Positions 36,052 to 47,300 of a DNA stretch of 64,000 bases are shown piece after piece. Origin of the DNA: Ahniella sp. (GTDB lineage Bacteria > Pseudomonadota > Gammaproteobacteria > Xanthomonadales > Ahniellaceae). The notes below the pieces were generated by a model, which did no database searches, was not told the DNA's origin, and saw nothing but the letters and a program-made list of their open reading frames with translations. Each line of letters starts with the position of its first letter. Positions within the stretch are counted from its first letter, which is position 1. The position numbers and the translations under genes were made by a program. The DNA is taken from assembly GCA_016712105.1 (NCBI GenBank), contig JADJRU010000014.1:1-64000 (forward strand), read 5' to 3'.

Positions 36052-36792
36052 ATGGCCGTCTCCTCCCTGTCACTGTTCACGCGTTGCCGCACTTGGCTTG
36101 CCGGATGGCTGCCGTCCAGTTGCCTGCTGTGTGAGGAGGCGGCAGCGGAACGCCATGGCTTGTGTGCGGCGTGTGCCGCCGACCTGCCCGGCAATGGGCC
36201 GGCGTGTCCCCGCTGTGCGCTCGTGTTGCCGGTTGCGGCTGTCTGTGGGCAATGTTTGAAGCGACCACCGCCATTTGATGCCTGCGTGGCAGCATTACGT
36301 TACGAGTGGCCGGGCAGTGAGTTGGTGTCGCGACTCAAGTTTCAAGGCGAATTGCCGGTGTTGCGATTGGCCGGGCATTTGTTCGCCGAGGTCTTGTCCC
36401 GGCAGTTCACCGATATCACCGGGCGGACGATGCTGGTTCCGGTGCCGCTGTCGCGCGGGCGCTTGGCTGAGCGGGGGTTCAATCAGGCGCAGTTGCTGGC
36501 CGAAGCGGCAGCGGGCCAGTGCCCGGCCCAGGTCGTGTGTGCCCTGAATCGGGTTCGCGAAACCGGTGCGCAAGTGGGTCGAACGCGGCAAGAGCGTCGG
36601 CGCAGCATGCGTGATGCCTTCAGGCCGGCGCCATCGGTGTTGTTATCGGGTGCCGACATCGTGCTGGTGGACGACGTGGTGACTACAACAGCCACGATCC
36701 AGGCCTGTACGCGGGCTCTGCGGTCCGCTGGCGCGGCGCGCATTCGGGTACTCGCACTGGCGCGAGCGCCGAGTCCGGGGCGAGGCTCATGA
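36052..36792 (+). CDS. comF: ComF family protein
   Basis: The N-terminus has a zinc-binding double CxxC arrangement (CLLCEE, CAAC, CPRC, CGQC). The C-terminal part is a phosphoribosyltransferase-like domain (LVPVPLSRGRLAERGFNQAQ, and the PRPP loop VLVDDVVTTTAT). In naturally competent bacteria ComF acts in DNA uptake. The 246-residue frame is intact. The start at ATG 36052 is not supported by a strong ribosome site. The gtrA-like gene overlaps its end by four bases. Confidence 0.9.
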   Translation: MAVSSLSLFTRCRTWLAGWLPSSCLLCEEAAAERHGLCAACAADLPGNGPACPRCALVLPVAAVCGQCLKRPPPFDACVAALRYEWPGSELVSRLKFQGELPVLRLAGHLFAEVLSRQFTDITGRTMLVPVPLSRGRLAERGFNQAQLLAEAAAGQCPAQVVCALNRVRETGAQVGRTRQERRRSMRDAFRPAPSVLLSGADIVLVDDVVTTTATIQACTRALRSAGAARIRVLALARAPSPGRGS

Positions 36793-37172
36793 CGATGTCG
36801 CGACAATTCCTCAGTTACCTGCTGATCGGCGGCACCCAGTTCCTGCTCGACTGGGCCCTGTTCAGCCTGCTGTTCTGGTTGGGCGTGCCAGTCGTGGCGG
36901 CCAATCTGGGCGCGCGGGCGTCGGCGGCGATGGTCGGATTTGTCCTCAATGGCCGCATTACCTTTGCCGATGCCGAAGGCGGCAAACTTGGCGGGCGGCG
37001 CCTGGCTCGTTTCATCGTGGCGTGGGTCCTGATGACCCTGGTCAGCACCCTCCTGGTTCAGGCGGTTGAATGGATCTGGCCCGGTCCTCTGGTCTATCTG
37101 GCCAAACCGGTTGTCGAGGCGATGCTGGCGCTGGTCAATTTTTTTGTGTTGAAATGGTTCGTCTACCGATAG
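36789..37172 (+). CDS. GtrA-like four-helix membrane protein
   Basis: A 127-residue protein with four predicted membrane helices (FLSYLLIGGTQFLLDWALFS, a second at VVAANLGARASAAMVGFVLN, and two C-terminal ones). The GGTQFLLDW and NGRITF..NFFVLKWFVY motifs are those of the GtrA/DPMS family, proposed to move polyprenyl-linked sugars across the membrane. The ATG overlaps the comF stop. The ATPase gene follows. Confidence 0.85.
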   Translation: MTMSRQFLSYLLIGGTQFLLDWALFSLLFWLGVPVVAANLGARASAAMVGFVLNGRITFADAEGGKLGGRRLARFIVAWVLMTLVSTLLVQAVEWIWPGPLVYLAKPVVEAMLALVNFFVLKWFVYR

Positions 37173-37184
37173 GAAATGTATTCC

Positions 37185-38692
37185 ATGACCGACATTTTGC
37201 TGGGCAAGGGCAGTCAGGACGTCTATCTGCGCAGCCGATACGGCAACCGCCACGGCTTGATTGCCGGCGCGACCGGCACCGGCAAGTCGGTGTCCCTGAT
37301 GGTGCTGGCCGAGGGCTTCTCGAAGCTCGGTGTGCCGGTGTTCCTGGCCGACGTAAAAGGTGATCTGGCCGGGCTGAGTCAAACCGCCGTGGTCGGTGAC
37401 AAGCTGAAGGCTCGTATTGACCGACTGGGCCTGCAGAACTGGCAAGCCGGCGCCAATCCGGTGGTGTTCTGGGACATCTACGGCCAAGGCGGACATCCGG
37501 TCCGCACCACCGTTTCCGAAATGGGTCCAACCTTGCTGTCGCGCCTGCTGGAATTGAATGACACGCAGGAAGGCGTGATGAACGTGTTGTTCCGGGTTGC
37601 CGATGACGAGGGCTTGTTGTTGCTGGATCTCGAAGATCTCCGGGCGATGCTGACATTTGTCTCGAGAACGCGAAGGAAATTTCGGCGAAATACGGACTGG
37701 TCGCGCCGCAGTCGGTGGCGGCGATCCAGCGCTCCCTGTTGCAACTCGAGAATGACGGAGGGGCTGCGTTCTTCGGCGAACCCGCCCTCGACCTGAACGA
37801 CTTCATGCGCCAGGACATGTCCGGTCGCGGCGTCATCAATGTGCTGTGTGCCGACAAGCTCATTCTCAAGCCGCGGGTGTATTCGAGTTTCCTGTTGTGG
37901 ATGTTGTCGGAACTGTTCGAGAACCTGCCGGAAGTGGGTGATCTCGACCGACCGAAGCTGGTGTTCTTCTTCGACGAGGCTCATCTGTTGTTCAATGACG
38001 CAGAAGCATCGCTGCTGCAACGGATTGAACAGGTCGTGCGGTTGATCCGCTCGAAGGGTGTGGGTGTCTATTTCTGTTCGCAGTTGCCGGACGACGTTCC
38101 GCCGGTGATTCTTGGACAGCTCGGCAACCGCATCCAGCATGCCTTGCGTGCGTTCACGCCTCGTGACCAGAAAGCCGTTCGGTCGGCAGCCGAAACGTTT
38201 CCGGCCAATCCGGGCGTGGATGTCGTGGATGCCATCACGAAGCTGGGCGTTGGCGAAGCTCTGATCACGACCCTTCAGGAAGGTGGTATTCCATTGCCGG
38301 TCGAACAGACTTACATGACACCGCCGACTGCGCGGATCGGCGCCATAACCCCGGAAGAACGTGCGCTGGTGCGCCAGCGTTCACCCGTAGGCGGCAAATA
38401 CGACACCGAGATCAATCGCGAATCGGCGTTCGAGTTGTTGAATGCGCGGGCGGCCGAGACCGAGGCCGAAGCGCCGCCACCGCAACCGGGCAGCGGCCCT
38501 GCCCAGAAGGCGGCAGAACCCGGGTGGGGTGATCGCTTGCGTGACTTCTTCTTTGGCACCGCGCGTCGGCAAGGGGCGTTGGAAACCGTCGCCAAGTCCG
38601 CCATGCGCACGGCCGGTACGCGGGTGACGAACCAGATCCTGCGTGGGGTGCTCGGGGGCGTTGCGGCCACCAATCGTCGCTCGCGACGCTGA
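37185..38692 (+). CDS. HerA/YjgR-type P-loop ATPase (DUF853), one frameshift
   Basis: Walker A GATGTGKSVSL lies near the N-terminus, and LVFFFDEAHLLF is the Walker B. This is the HerA-like FtsK-fold family, YjgR in E. coli. The frame breaks near 37662, where one G is missing: LTFVS should continue ENAKEISAKYGLVAPQSVAA into the second part. The C-terminal tail is Pro/Ala-rich then GWGDRLRDFFFG, as in the family. About 500 residues when joined. ATG 37185 is nine bases after AGGAA; ATG 37176 is less well placed. greB follows after 6 bp. Confidence 0.87.
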
Positions 38693-38698
38693 TCCCTG

Positions 38699-39217
38699 AT
38701 GGGACGCTGGCGGCCACCACAACCGGGTAGTACGGCGATCATCACGCCGGACGGTCACAAACAGCTCAAGGAAGAGCTCGATCACCTCTGGCGCACCGTG
38801 CGTCCGGAAGTGGTGCGTGCGCTGGCCGCGGCGGCTGCGGAAGGAGATCGCTCCGAGAATGCCGAATACACGTATCGCAAGAAGCAGTTGGGCGAAATCG
38901 ACCGGCGCGTGCGTTACCTCAGCAAGCGGATTCCGTCACTTCGGGTCGCCTCGGCGGCACCGACGGATCGGCGTGCGGTGTTTTTTGGTGCGGTGATCGA
39001 ACTTGAAGACGAGCAGGGCAAGAGTCTGGTCTATCGAATCGTGGGACCTGACGAAACGGATGCACCGAAAGGCTGGATCAGCATCGATTCGCCGCTGGCT
39101 CGGGCGGCGCTCAAGAAACGAATCGACGATGAGTTCACTGCCCAACTGCCAGCCGGGCCGACCGTGTTCGTGATTGTCGACGTTCGTTACGACTCGATTG
39201 CGGCTTCCGAAACGTAA
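38699..39217 (+). CDS. greB: Transcription elongation factor GreB
   Basis: Binds the RNA polymerase secondary channel and stimulates cleavage of backtracked transcripts. The coiled coil carries the acidic tip GDRSENAEYTYRKKQLGEIDR, and the C-terminal FKBP-like domain contains GKSLVYRIVGPDE and SPLARAALKKR. It is 172 residues, intact. The N-terminal dozen residues (MGRWRPPQPG) precede the usual start ITPDGHKQL and may be shorter in reality, although Xanthomonadales GreB often starts with a basic stretch. Confidence 0.92.
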   Translation: MGRWRPPQPGSTAIITPDGHKQLKEELDHLWRTVRPEVVRALAAAAAEGDRSENAEYTYRKKQLGEIDRRVRYLSKRIPSLRVASAAPTDRRAVFFGAVIELEDEQGKSLVYRIVGPDETDAPKGWISIDSPLARAALKKRIDDEFTAQLPAGPTVFVIVDVRYDSIAASET

Positions 39218-39269
39218 CGGCGAGCGGTTACTTGGCCTACACTCGGACCATGACAGAACGGAGACAGTC

Positions 39270-40160
39270 ATGGCCAAGCGAACCACCGGCAATCTTTGGG
39301 CAGCCGTACAAGGGACCGACCGAAACCTCGCACAAGAGCGCGTCGAGCGTTTGCGCAAACGCTTTCCGGAGGCGAGCCGGGACAAACTGCATGCCCAACT
39401 GACTCGCTATAAATGCCTTCAGGTTGGCGGCGTCGCAGCGCTGGCCACATTAACCGGCAACTTGCCCGGTATCGGCCGGATCGCCCAATCCGCGCTCGGT
39501 CCATTCGCCGATCCGGCCCTGCTCAGTACCCTGCAGGCCGAGTTGGTGGTCGAAACGTTTGTGCTGTACGACGTCGAGATGCCGGATCCCCTTTTGCGTG
39601 TTGCCGTACTGACGATCGCTGCCAGCAATCTCGGCGCCGATGAAATTGCCCGACGCAGTGCCCGGACGCTGGTCGACACCATCGCCGACAAGCTCGGCAC
39701 CCGACTGTTGAAACGTGCCTGGCCGATTGCCGAAGTCGGCACGTCCACGGCCAGTCACATCGCGGCAACCTATGCCATCGGTCAGCGTGCGCAAGCCTTG
39801 TGCCTGATGCGCGAAACCAAGGTCAGTCAGTGGCCTGGCTTGTTCATGGGCCTGACCGCGATCGATCCGAAAGACCTGACGGACTGGGCCAGCAAATCGG
39901 CACGTACCGCCGTCGAACAGGTCAGCGATACCGCCAAGGCCTGGAGTACACGTCTTGCGGCGCTTGTGCCCAGCTTCGAGCTGAGTCCGGCCAGTTCCCT
40001 GTTCACCGACGACGAAGCGCCCAAGCGCAAGCCGGTGCGAAAAGCTGCTGCCAGGAAGAAACCAGCGGCGAAAAAAGCGCCCGCCAAAAAGTCTGCAGCA
40101 AAGAAGGCGCCTGCGAAGAAGGCGGCGCGCAAGCGTGTGGTTGCGAAGAAGGCAGAGTGA
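39270..40160 (+). CDS. Unknown protein with EcsC-like helical core and Lys/Ala-rich tail
   Basis: Starting at ATG 39270 (MAKRTTGNLW), the 296-residue protein has an N-terminal helical region, two hydrophobic stretches (VGGVAALATLTGNLPGIG and LRVAVLTIAASNLGADEI) and a region ending ATYAIGQRAQALCLMRE, broadly like EcsC-family proteins. The final 40 residues are PAAKKAPAKK-type repeats, resembling histone H1-like tails and the phaE tail in this window. A longer frame starting at 39174 overlaps greB and lacks support. Function unknown; the tail suggests contact with nucleic acid or an anionic surface. Confidence 0.5.
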   Translation: MAKRTTGNLWAAVQGTDRNLAQERVERLRKRFPEASRDKLHAQLTRYKCLQVGGVAALATLTGNLPGIGRIAQSALGPFADPALLSTLQAELVVETFVLYDVEMPDPLLRVAVLTIAASNLGADEIARRSARTLVDTIADKLGTRLLKRAWPIAEVGTSTASHIAATYAIGQRAQALCLMRETKVSQWPGLFMGLTAIDPKDLTDWASKSARTAVEQVSDTAKAWSTRLAALVPSFELSPASSLFTDDEAPKRKPVRKAAARKKPAAKKAPAKKSAAKKAPAKKAARKRVVAKKAE

Positions 40161-40165
40161 CAAAG

Positions 40166-40292
40166 CCCTTCTCCCGTTTCACGGGAGAAGGGGGTCCGCA
40201 GGACCGGATGAGCAACGACTGGCGCGAAGCTCAGTTCATCGCCAGATTCCCCTCATCTGCCTGTCGGCATCTTCTCCCGCAAGCGGGAGAAG
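40166..40292. repeat. Pair of CTTCTCCCG hairpins
   Basis: CCCTTCTCCCG (40166-40176) and CGGGAGAAGGG (40182-40192) make an 11-bp hairpin. A second, CTTCTCCCGC-AA-GCGGGAGAAG (40271-40292), lies 80 bp on, with CCCCTCATC between them. This paired layout is a common dispersed repeat in Xanthomonadales and may also terminate the convergent transcripts. Confidence 0.65.
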
Positions 40293-40399
40293 CGTTCCTT
40301 CGATCAGTGGCAAATGGATATTGATCCACTCTTGCGTCCCCGTTCTGCGTGATCAAAAAAACCGCGTCCGACTGGCCAATTCAAATCAATGGCCTGCGC

Positions 40400-40876
40400 T
40401 TAAGGCGCAGCCAGATCCGTGAGCGCCGAACCATCCACCCGAAACACCGTCCACTCGCTCATGGGCTTGGCGCCCAGTGCCTTGTAGAACTGGATCGCCG
40501 GTTCGTTCCAATCCAGCACTGACCATTCAAACCGGGCGCAGCCACGACTGATGGCGAGCCGTGCCAGGTGTTTCAGCACGGCCCGGCCGATCCCGTGTTT
40601 GCGGAACTCCGGCCGAACGAACAGGTCTTCGAGATACAAACCGCGTCGGCTGACAAACGTCGAGAAATTATGGAAGAACAACGCGAAGCCAGCCGGCTGG
40701 CCGCTCCATTCCGCAATCAGGCACTCGGCCGCGGGTGTCCCCGAGAACAAGGCTTCCCGCAAAGCCTCGTCAGTTGCGAAACAATGGTCGCGCAGTTGTT
40801 CGTACTCGGCGAGATCCTCGATCAGGCTGCGGATCAGGCCGAGGTCGGAGGCCAGTGCAGGGCGGATATTCAGCAT
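40400..40876 (-). CDS. GNAT N-acetyltransferase, diamine acetyltransferase-like
   Basis: A 158-residue GNAT protein. The acetyl-CoA loop is in RPEFRKHGIGRAVLKHLA, preceded by LYLEDLFVR; the C-terminal WNEPAIQFYKALGA is the motif B region. LALSDLGLIRSLIEDLAEYE-like openings with PAGFALFFHNFSTF are characteristic of the spermidine/spermine (SSAT-like) branch. The substrate is probably a polyamine, thialysine or related amine. It is read in the same direction as the upstream acyl-CoA dehydrogenase, whose end is 9 bp away. Confidence 0.8.
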   Translation of the reverse strand: MLNIRPALASDLGLIRSLIEDLAEYEQLRDHCFATDEALREALFSGTPAAECLIAEWSGQPAGFALFFHNFSTFVSRRGLYLEDLFVRPEFRKHGIGRAVLKHLARLAISRGCARFEWSVLDWNEPAIQFYKALGAKPMSEWTVFRVDGSALTDLAAP

Positions 40877-40884
40877 GTCGGGGA

Positions 40885-42424
40885 TCAGCCGAACAGGGCT
40901 TCGTCAAACGCCATCATGTTGTCGGCGCCACTCTCGAGGGCCGCCTTGTGGGTGGCGAGGCGCGGCAGGATCCGGTCGAAGTAGAAGCGGGTGGTGGCCA
41001 GTTTTGCGGCATGGAATTCGCCGCCACGTGCAGCACTCGCCGCGACCGACCTGCATGATCTTGCGGCCCAGCAGGTCCAGTGCCTGGATCTGTGTCGTGC
41101 CTTCGTAAATCGTGGTGATGCGCGCATCACGCGCCAATTGCTCCATGCCCCATTCCTGGATGTAGCCGTGGCCGCCGAAGATCTGCAGCGCGTGGTAACA
41201 GTTCTCCACGGCCAGTTCGGTCATCATCGCCTTGACGATCGGCGTCAGGAATCCAAGCAGATCATCGGCGTTCTTGCGGGTGGTTTCGTCGGCACCGCGA
41301 TGTGCGACATCCACCAGCACGAATGCCTTGTAGGTCAGCACGCGGCCGGCTTCGATGAAGGCCTTCTGGGTCAGCAGCATCCGGCGAATGTCCGGATGCA
41401 CGATCAGGGGATCCGCGGGCTTGTCGGGACGTTTTGCGCCGGTGAGCGACCGCATTTGCAGGCGATCACGCGCGTAGGCCAGCGCATTCTGGTAGGCGCG
41501 CTCCATCAAGCCGAGACCTTGCAGACCGACCGCCAATCGAGCAGTGTTCATCATGATGAACATGCCTGCCAGACCTTTGTTCGGCTCGCCGATCAGATAA
41601 CCCTCGGCACCGTCAAAGTTCATCACGCAGGTGGCGGAAGCCTTGATGCCCATCTTGTGTTCGATGGATCCACAGGCCACCGCGTTACGTTCGCCTTGTT
41701 CGCCGGCTTGATTCACCTTGAATTTCGGCACGATGAACAAGGAAATCCCGCGAGTTCCGGCCGGTGCATCGGGCAGGCGCGCAAGCACCAGATGCACGAT
41801 GTTGTCGGTCATGTCGTGTTCGCCGGCGGTGATGAAGATCTTCGTGCCATAAATCTTGTAGGTGCCGTCGGCCGCGGGTTCGGCGCGGGTCTTCAGCAAG
41901 CCCAGATCGGAACCGCAATGCGGTTCGGTCAGGCACATCGTGCCGGTCCATCGGCCATCGACAATGGCTTTCAGGAACACTTCCTTCTGCCAGTCGGAGC
42001 CGATTGCCTTCAGGGATTCGGTTGCGCCGTGGGAGAGCAGGGGATAGGTGCCCCAACTCAGGTTCGCGGAGTCGATCATTTCCTTGAATACGGCGCCGAT
42101 CGATTCCGGCAGTTCTTGCCCGCCCATGTCGGCGGGTGCCGTCAGGCCGGCCCATCCACCATCGACGAATTGTTTGTAGGCTTCCTTGAAGCCTTTCGGC
42201 GTGCGCACGGTGCCGGCTTCGAAGTGGCAGCCTTCCTGGTCGCCGGACTTGTTCAGCGGCGCCAGCACCTGTTCGTTGAAGCGCGCACCTTCGTCGAGCA
42301 CCGCATCAAGCAAATCCCGGGTGTGGCCTTCACCACCGTTCAGGTTGGTCAGGATCGCTTCGGCACCCAATACGTCGTACAGGGCAAACCGCATGTCGGC
42401 CAGCGGGGCGGTATATCGGCTCAT
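40885..42424 (-). CDS. Acyl-CoA dehydrogenase, long form, with an internal gap and frameshift
   Basis: FAD-dependent dehydrogenase of fatty-acid beta-oxidation. The body from MSRYTAPLADMRF through TGTMCLTEPHCGSDL, GTKIFITAGEHDM and QIFGGHGYIQEWGMEQLARDA is normal for the ~600-residue AcdA/FadE5-like class. At LLGRKIMQV (about 41060) the homologous reading stops. Only about 45 residues remain, in another frame (AKLATTRFYFDRILPRLATHKA, ending at 40885). The class normally has roughly 85 more residues between these points. An in-sequence deletion or collapsed assembly is likely. Confidence 0.82.
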
Positions 42425-42461
42425 GGAGTCACTCCGTTAATCGAAAGAATGGGATCGAGGC

Positions 42462-42929
42462 TCAGCGGTATTCGCCGGGTTTGCCCGGCACGGCGCTGAG
42501 ACGTGCTTCAAAACTGAGGTCGTAAGTCCGATTCCTGGGCGCGAAACTTTCGACGTTGCCAAACAACGCGTACGCAACCATTTCGCCGCGCTCCAGGCGC
42601 GCGAGGGTTTCCGCCGGGAGGCGGGCGCGATCCAGATCGATGTTCATGATTTCGGCTGTGTGGGGCGTGATGTCGATCGTCTCGCTGCTCTTGAGCGCGA
42701 TCGGCGTGTTGGTGCCCAGGCGCAGGCTCAGATCAAACGCGCCGAACTGCATAGCCAGATCGCTGTGATTGTGGACCCGGATCGCGAGGCGCGCCGAGTC
42801 GCCCGTGATCACCAGGCTTTGCACTGAGGCATCGGGCGGATTGATTCGTTTCACTTCCTGGCCACCACTACAGGCAGCCAGCAGAAACAACGGCAGTAAA
42901 ATGAGGCCACAACGCAAGAGACGGGTCAT
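42462..42929 (-). CDS. Lipoprotein of LEA14-like type
   Basis: A 155-residue protein with signal peptide and lipobox LLAACSGG (cleavage before the Cys). The mature part has alternating beta strands (SVQSLVITGDSARLAIRVHN, MQFGAFDLSLRLG) like a single late-embryogenesis-abundant type 2/WHy domain. It is probably an outer-membrane lipoprotein with function unknown. It starts 33 bp upstream of the dehydrogenase, in the same direction. Confidence 0.65.
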   Translation of the reverse strand: MTRLLRCGLILLPLFLLAACSGGQEVKRINPPDASVQSLVITGDSARLAIRVHNHSDLAMQFGAFDLSLRLGTNTPIALKSSETIDITPHTAEIMNIDLDRARLPAETLARLERGEMVAYALFGNVESFAPRNRTYDLSFEARLSAVPGKPGEYR

Positions 42930-43072
42930 CGGACGCTCCAGAAACGGATTTCCGAGAGTGTACGCAATTCAGGGTGAAGGACAAAACAACTGTTTGAATT
43001 GGGCTTAACACAATCTTCCGAAGCAAGGGTCAGACTTCCCTGCATTCGGAGTGCCGTTCGCTTGGGTGAACC

Positions 43073-44316
43073 ATGAAAAACAATATGCTGAGCCGTTGGA
43101 TCATGCTGGGCTGCTTGGTGATGATCGCCAATGCAGCGTGTGCGCAAACGATTTCGTCGGCGGAAGCGCTGCTGGCTCTGCCGGATCGATATCGGGTTCA
43201 AATTCTGCCCGATGGGACGTTGGCCCTGGCGACTTGGGCCCTGTCTACCGACGGATTGAACCGGCAAGTCATTCTGGTGGCCAGACTTGGTTCACAGCCG
43301 TTTCAGGCAATCAGGGAACTCGAAGGCTCCAGCGCGTGGTATCGCGCGACGGGTGTCGCGGTGCGCGGCAACATGATTTTCGCGACGGCCACAGGCAATG
43401 TTCTCTCTCCACCGACTCCAGCAGATCGTCTGCAATGCAGTGTCATGGCGTTTGGTGACACATCAGATAACTGGACAATCGGGATCGATAGCCACCAATG
43501 CCCTGGTTTGATGGTGGCCGACAATGGACTCCTGGTATCGCTCGGTACCGAAGGGTACTTGCCAGTGGGTCTGAATGGCGCCTACATCAGTCCGGAGCCT
43601 TACAACCCGGTAGGGGCCGAGGCTACCCCTTACTTCGCCGGTGTATTGTTCAATCAACATGGCAGTGCCTTGGGCGGTCGCTACTCGGGGAAGCAGGGCC
43701 AAGTTGGGCGATTTTTCGCTCTTTGACGGAGGGTCAGGGCATCGAGCGAATCGCAGGAGAATTCGGGTCGCTCAGCCTCCTCGATCTTGCCGAAGACGGA
43801 ACCCTTCATGCCGTGAGCCAAGGACAGTTCAATTCCGTCTACCAGTCCTGGTCTTCAGATGGCGAACAGTTGGAATCACGGGTATTGAATGGAGCCTTCA
43901 CCTCATTCAGTTGCCGCGTAGGAGATCACCTCTATTCAGGCGCTGGCCGGATACAGCTCTGGCTGGCCGACGGCACGATTCGAACTCTGGGACAGGATTT
44001 CGTGGCATTCGGATGTGACGAACACCTCATGGTTGCTGTTCGCGACGCGAATGAAAAAAGGTGGATGGAGGGCTATTCGAGTCAAGGTATCCGGCTCTGG
44101 TCGCGAGAGATCGAGAAGATCGCCGGACAAAAGGTGATGCCTCCGATCGTTCAGAATGGCCATGTCGCCTTGATTACAGCCGACTTGCCATCCACCAGCT
44201 CACTTTACGAACGCTTCCGTGTTCGTCGTTTCACGACCAACGGAACTGACATCGGCGACGACACGGTCGAAGTCCGTGGCCTGGTGATGTTTGCGGATGA
44301 CTTCGAGAACGATTGA
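43073..44316 (+). CDS. Secreted protein of unknown function with FADDFE-type C-terminus (one frameshift)
   Basis: The first part starts MKNNMLSRWIMLGCLVMIAN with a signal peptide ending near ACAQ. It contains propeller-like strands (YRVQILPDGTLALATW, ATGVAVRGNMIFATA, GLMVADNGLLVSLG). Near 43718 the frame changes: GQVGRFF should continue SLTEGQGIERIAGEFGS. The protein then runs to 44316 and ends VMFADDFEND. The ending resembles the IFANGFE terminus of the large protein at 57140-60891. No enzymatic motif is seen. It converges with metH six bases away. Confidence 0.6.
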
Positions 44317-44321
44317 TTGGT

Positions 44322-47300
44322 TCAATCCGGGTCGTAATCGAGGATCGGTGCCAGCCAGCGTTCGGTGTCGGACACACTCTGGCGCTTGCGCGCCGCGTAG
44401 TCGGTGACCTGTTCCTTGGTGACACGCCCGACCACGAAATACTGGCTGTCCGGATGCGCGAAGTAGTAACCACTGACGCTGGATGCCGGGTACATGGCAA
44501 AACTTTCGGTGAGACTGACGCCGATCGCCTGTTCGGCATCGAGCAACTCGAAGATTTTTTCCTTTTCGGTATGGTCCGGGCATGCCGGGTAACCGGGCGC
44601 CGGGCGGATGCCCCGATACTTCTCGTTGATCAACGCTTCGTTGTCGAGCGTTTCGTCGGCTGCATAACCCCAGATCTCCCGGCGCACTTTTGCGTGCAGC
44701 GCTTCGGTCAGTGCCTCGGCCAGCCGATCGGCAAGTGCCTTGAGCAGGATGCTGGAGTAGTCATCGTGCTGGGTTTCGAAGCGCGCCAGATACCGCTCGA
44801 TGCCGATTCCGGCTGTGACAGAAGGCGCCGATCCAGTCGCCGGGTTGGTCGGACACAAAGTCGGCGAGGCACAGGTTCGGGCGGTCAAGCGGGCTTGGTC
44901 GGCCTGCTGGCGCAGGAAGTTGAACGTCGTGAGCTTCTGCTGCTGCGCCTCGTCGGCAAACACGTCGACGTCGTCGCCCCGACGCCGTGCCGGCCAAATG
45001 CCCAACACGGCCTTCGCGGTCAGCCAGTTGTCCTGGCAGATATGCTCGAGCATGGCGAGTGCATCCTGGAACAGCTTCCGGGATTCGTTGCCGACCACGG
45101 AGTCATGCAGGATCGCCGGGTATCGGCCAGCCAGTTCCCAGGTCTGGAAAAACGGCGTCCAATCGATGTAGGGCATCAACTCGCGGATGGACGATTCGAA
45201 GACGCGCACACCCGTGAATTTTGGTCGGACCGGTTCAGACGCTTGGTTGAACGCGCGCTTGCGAGCTGTCTCGAACGGGATCAGACGTTTGCCGTCGGCC
45301 TTGTCGCGATGGCGTGTGCGGACTTCGGCATATTCGTTCCGGATACGTTCCAGGAACGGCTCGCGTTGTGTTTCGCTGACCAGATTCTGGGCTACACCCA
45401 CGGCGCGCGAGGCGTCTTTGACCCAGACCACCGGTGACTTGTAGAACGGTTCGATCTTCAGCGCCGTGTGGGCGCGCGACGTGGTCGCACCGCCGATCAA
45501 CAATGGCTGAGTGAAGCCCTGACGTTGCAACTCGCGCGCGAGGTGATGCATTTCGTCGAGTGATGGCGTGATCAAGCCGCTGAGTCCGATGATGTCGGCG
45601 CGTTCTTCGCGCGCACGATCCAGGATGGTCTGCGCCGGCACCATCACGCCGAGGTCGATCACTTCGAAGTTGTTGCAACGGAGCACAACACCGACGATGT
45701 TCTTGCCGATGTCGTGGACATCACCCTTGACGGTGGCCAGCACGATCCGGCCGTTGCTGCGCGGTGCTTCACCGGTGCGCATTCGCTCTTCTTCGATGTA
45801 CGGAATCAGGTGTGCCACGGCTTTTTTCATGACCCGTGCCGATTTGACGACCTGAGGCAGGAACATCTTGCCGGCGCCGAACAGATCACCGACGACGTTC
45901 ATGCCGGTCATCAACGGACCTTCGATGACTTCCAGCGGTCGTTTCGCGAGCTGGCGGGCTTCTTCGGTATCCGACTCGATAAAAGCGTCGACGCCATGCA
46001 CCAGCGCATGCCGAAGGCGCTCGCCCACCGGCAATTGCCGCCAGGCTTCGATGTCGGCGTTGTCGGTTTTGCGCGCGCCTTTGTCCTTGAACGTCTCGGC
46101 TACTTCGAGCAGGCGCTCGGTGGCATCCTGGCGGCGATTCAGGATCACGTCCTCGACACGATCGCGCAGCAGGTCCGGCAAGTCGTCGTAGATGGGCAGG
46201 GCGCCCGCGTTGACGATGCCGAAATCCATGCCGTTCTTGATTGCGTAATACAGGAAGACGCTGTGGATCGCTTCGCGCACGACGTTGTTGCCGCGAAACG
46301 AAAAGCTGACGTTGGAGACGCCTCCGGAAATATGGGCGCGCGGGAATCGCTTCTTGAGTTCGGCGCAAGCCTCGATGAAATCCAAGGCGTAGCGGTTGTG
46401 TTCCTCGATGCCCGTAGCCACGGCAAAAATGTTGGGATCGAAGATGATGTCGTCGGGGGCAAAGCCGATGGTTTGGGTCAGTAGTTCGTAGGAACGACTG
46501 AGAATGTCGACCTTGCGCGCGAAGGTATCGGCCTGGCCGGTTTCATCAAACGCCATGACCACGACGGCGGCGCCGTATCGACGCAGCAGGCGGGCCTGGG
46601 CCAGAAAACTTTCTTCGCCTTCCTTCAACGAAATGGAGTTGACGATCGGCTTGCCCTGGACACATTTCAGGCCTGCTTCCAGCACGGTCCATTTCGAAGA
46701 ATCGATCATGAACGGCACGCGCGCAATGTCGGGTTCGGCCGCGATCAGATTCAGGTACCGCGTCATGGCGGCTTCCGAATCGAGCAAGCCTTCATCCATG
46801 TTCACGTCGATGATCTGCGCGCCGCTGGCAACCTGCTGACGTGCGACGTCGACCGCAGCATCATAACGGTCGTCCTTGATCAGCTTGCGGAACTGCGCCG
46901 AGCCGGTCACGTTGGTTCGCTCGCCGACATTGATGAAGTTGGCGTTGGTATCGATGCGCAGGGGTTCGAGGCCGGACAGGCAAGTCAGCGTGGGGGCCGG
47001 AGCGGGCTGACGGGGCGGGTGGCTGGCCACCACGTCGCGAATGGCGGAAATATGAGCCGGCGTGGTGCCGCAGCAGCCGCCGACGATGTTCAGGAGCCCC
47101 TGGCTTGCAAAGTCGCCAATGACCTCGGCCATCATTTCTGGCGATTCGTCGTAGCCGCCAAATGCATTGGGCAAACCGGCATTGGGATGGACGCTGACCA
47201 GGCATTCGGCGGTGCCCGACAGCACGTCGAGGTGCGCGTGCAGGTCTCGCGCGCCGAGTGCACAGTTGAGACCGACTGCCAGCGGTTCGGCGTGCCGGAC

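Noticed and set aside
39174..39269. Earlier start for the unknown Lys/Ala-tailed protein
   Set aside because: It would overlap greB by 44 bp and has no ribosome site, while ATG 39270 begins a typical MAKRTTGN sequence.
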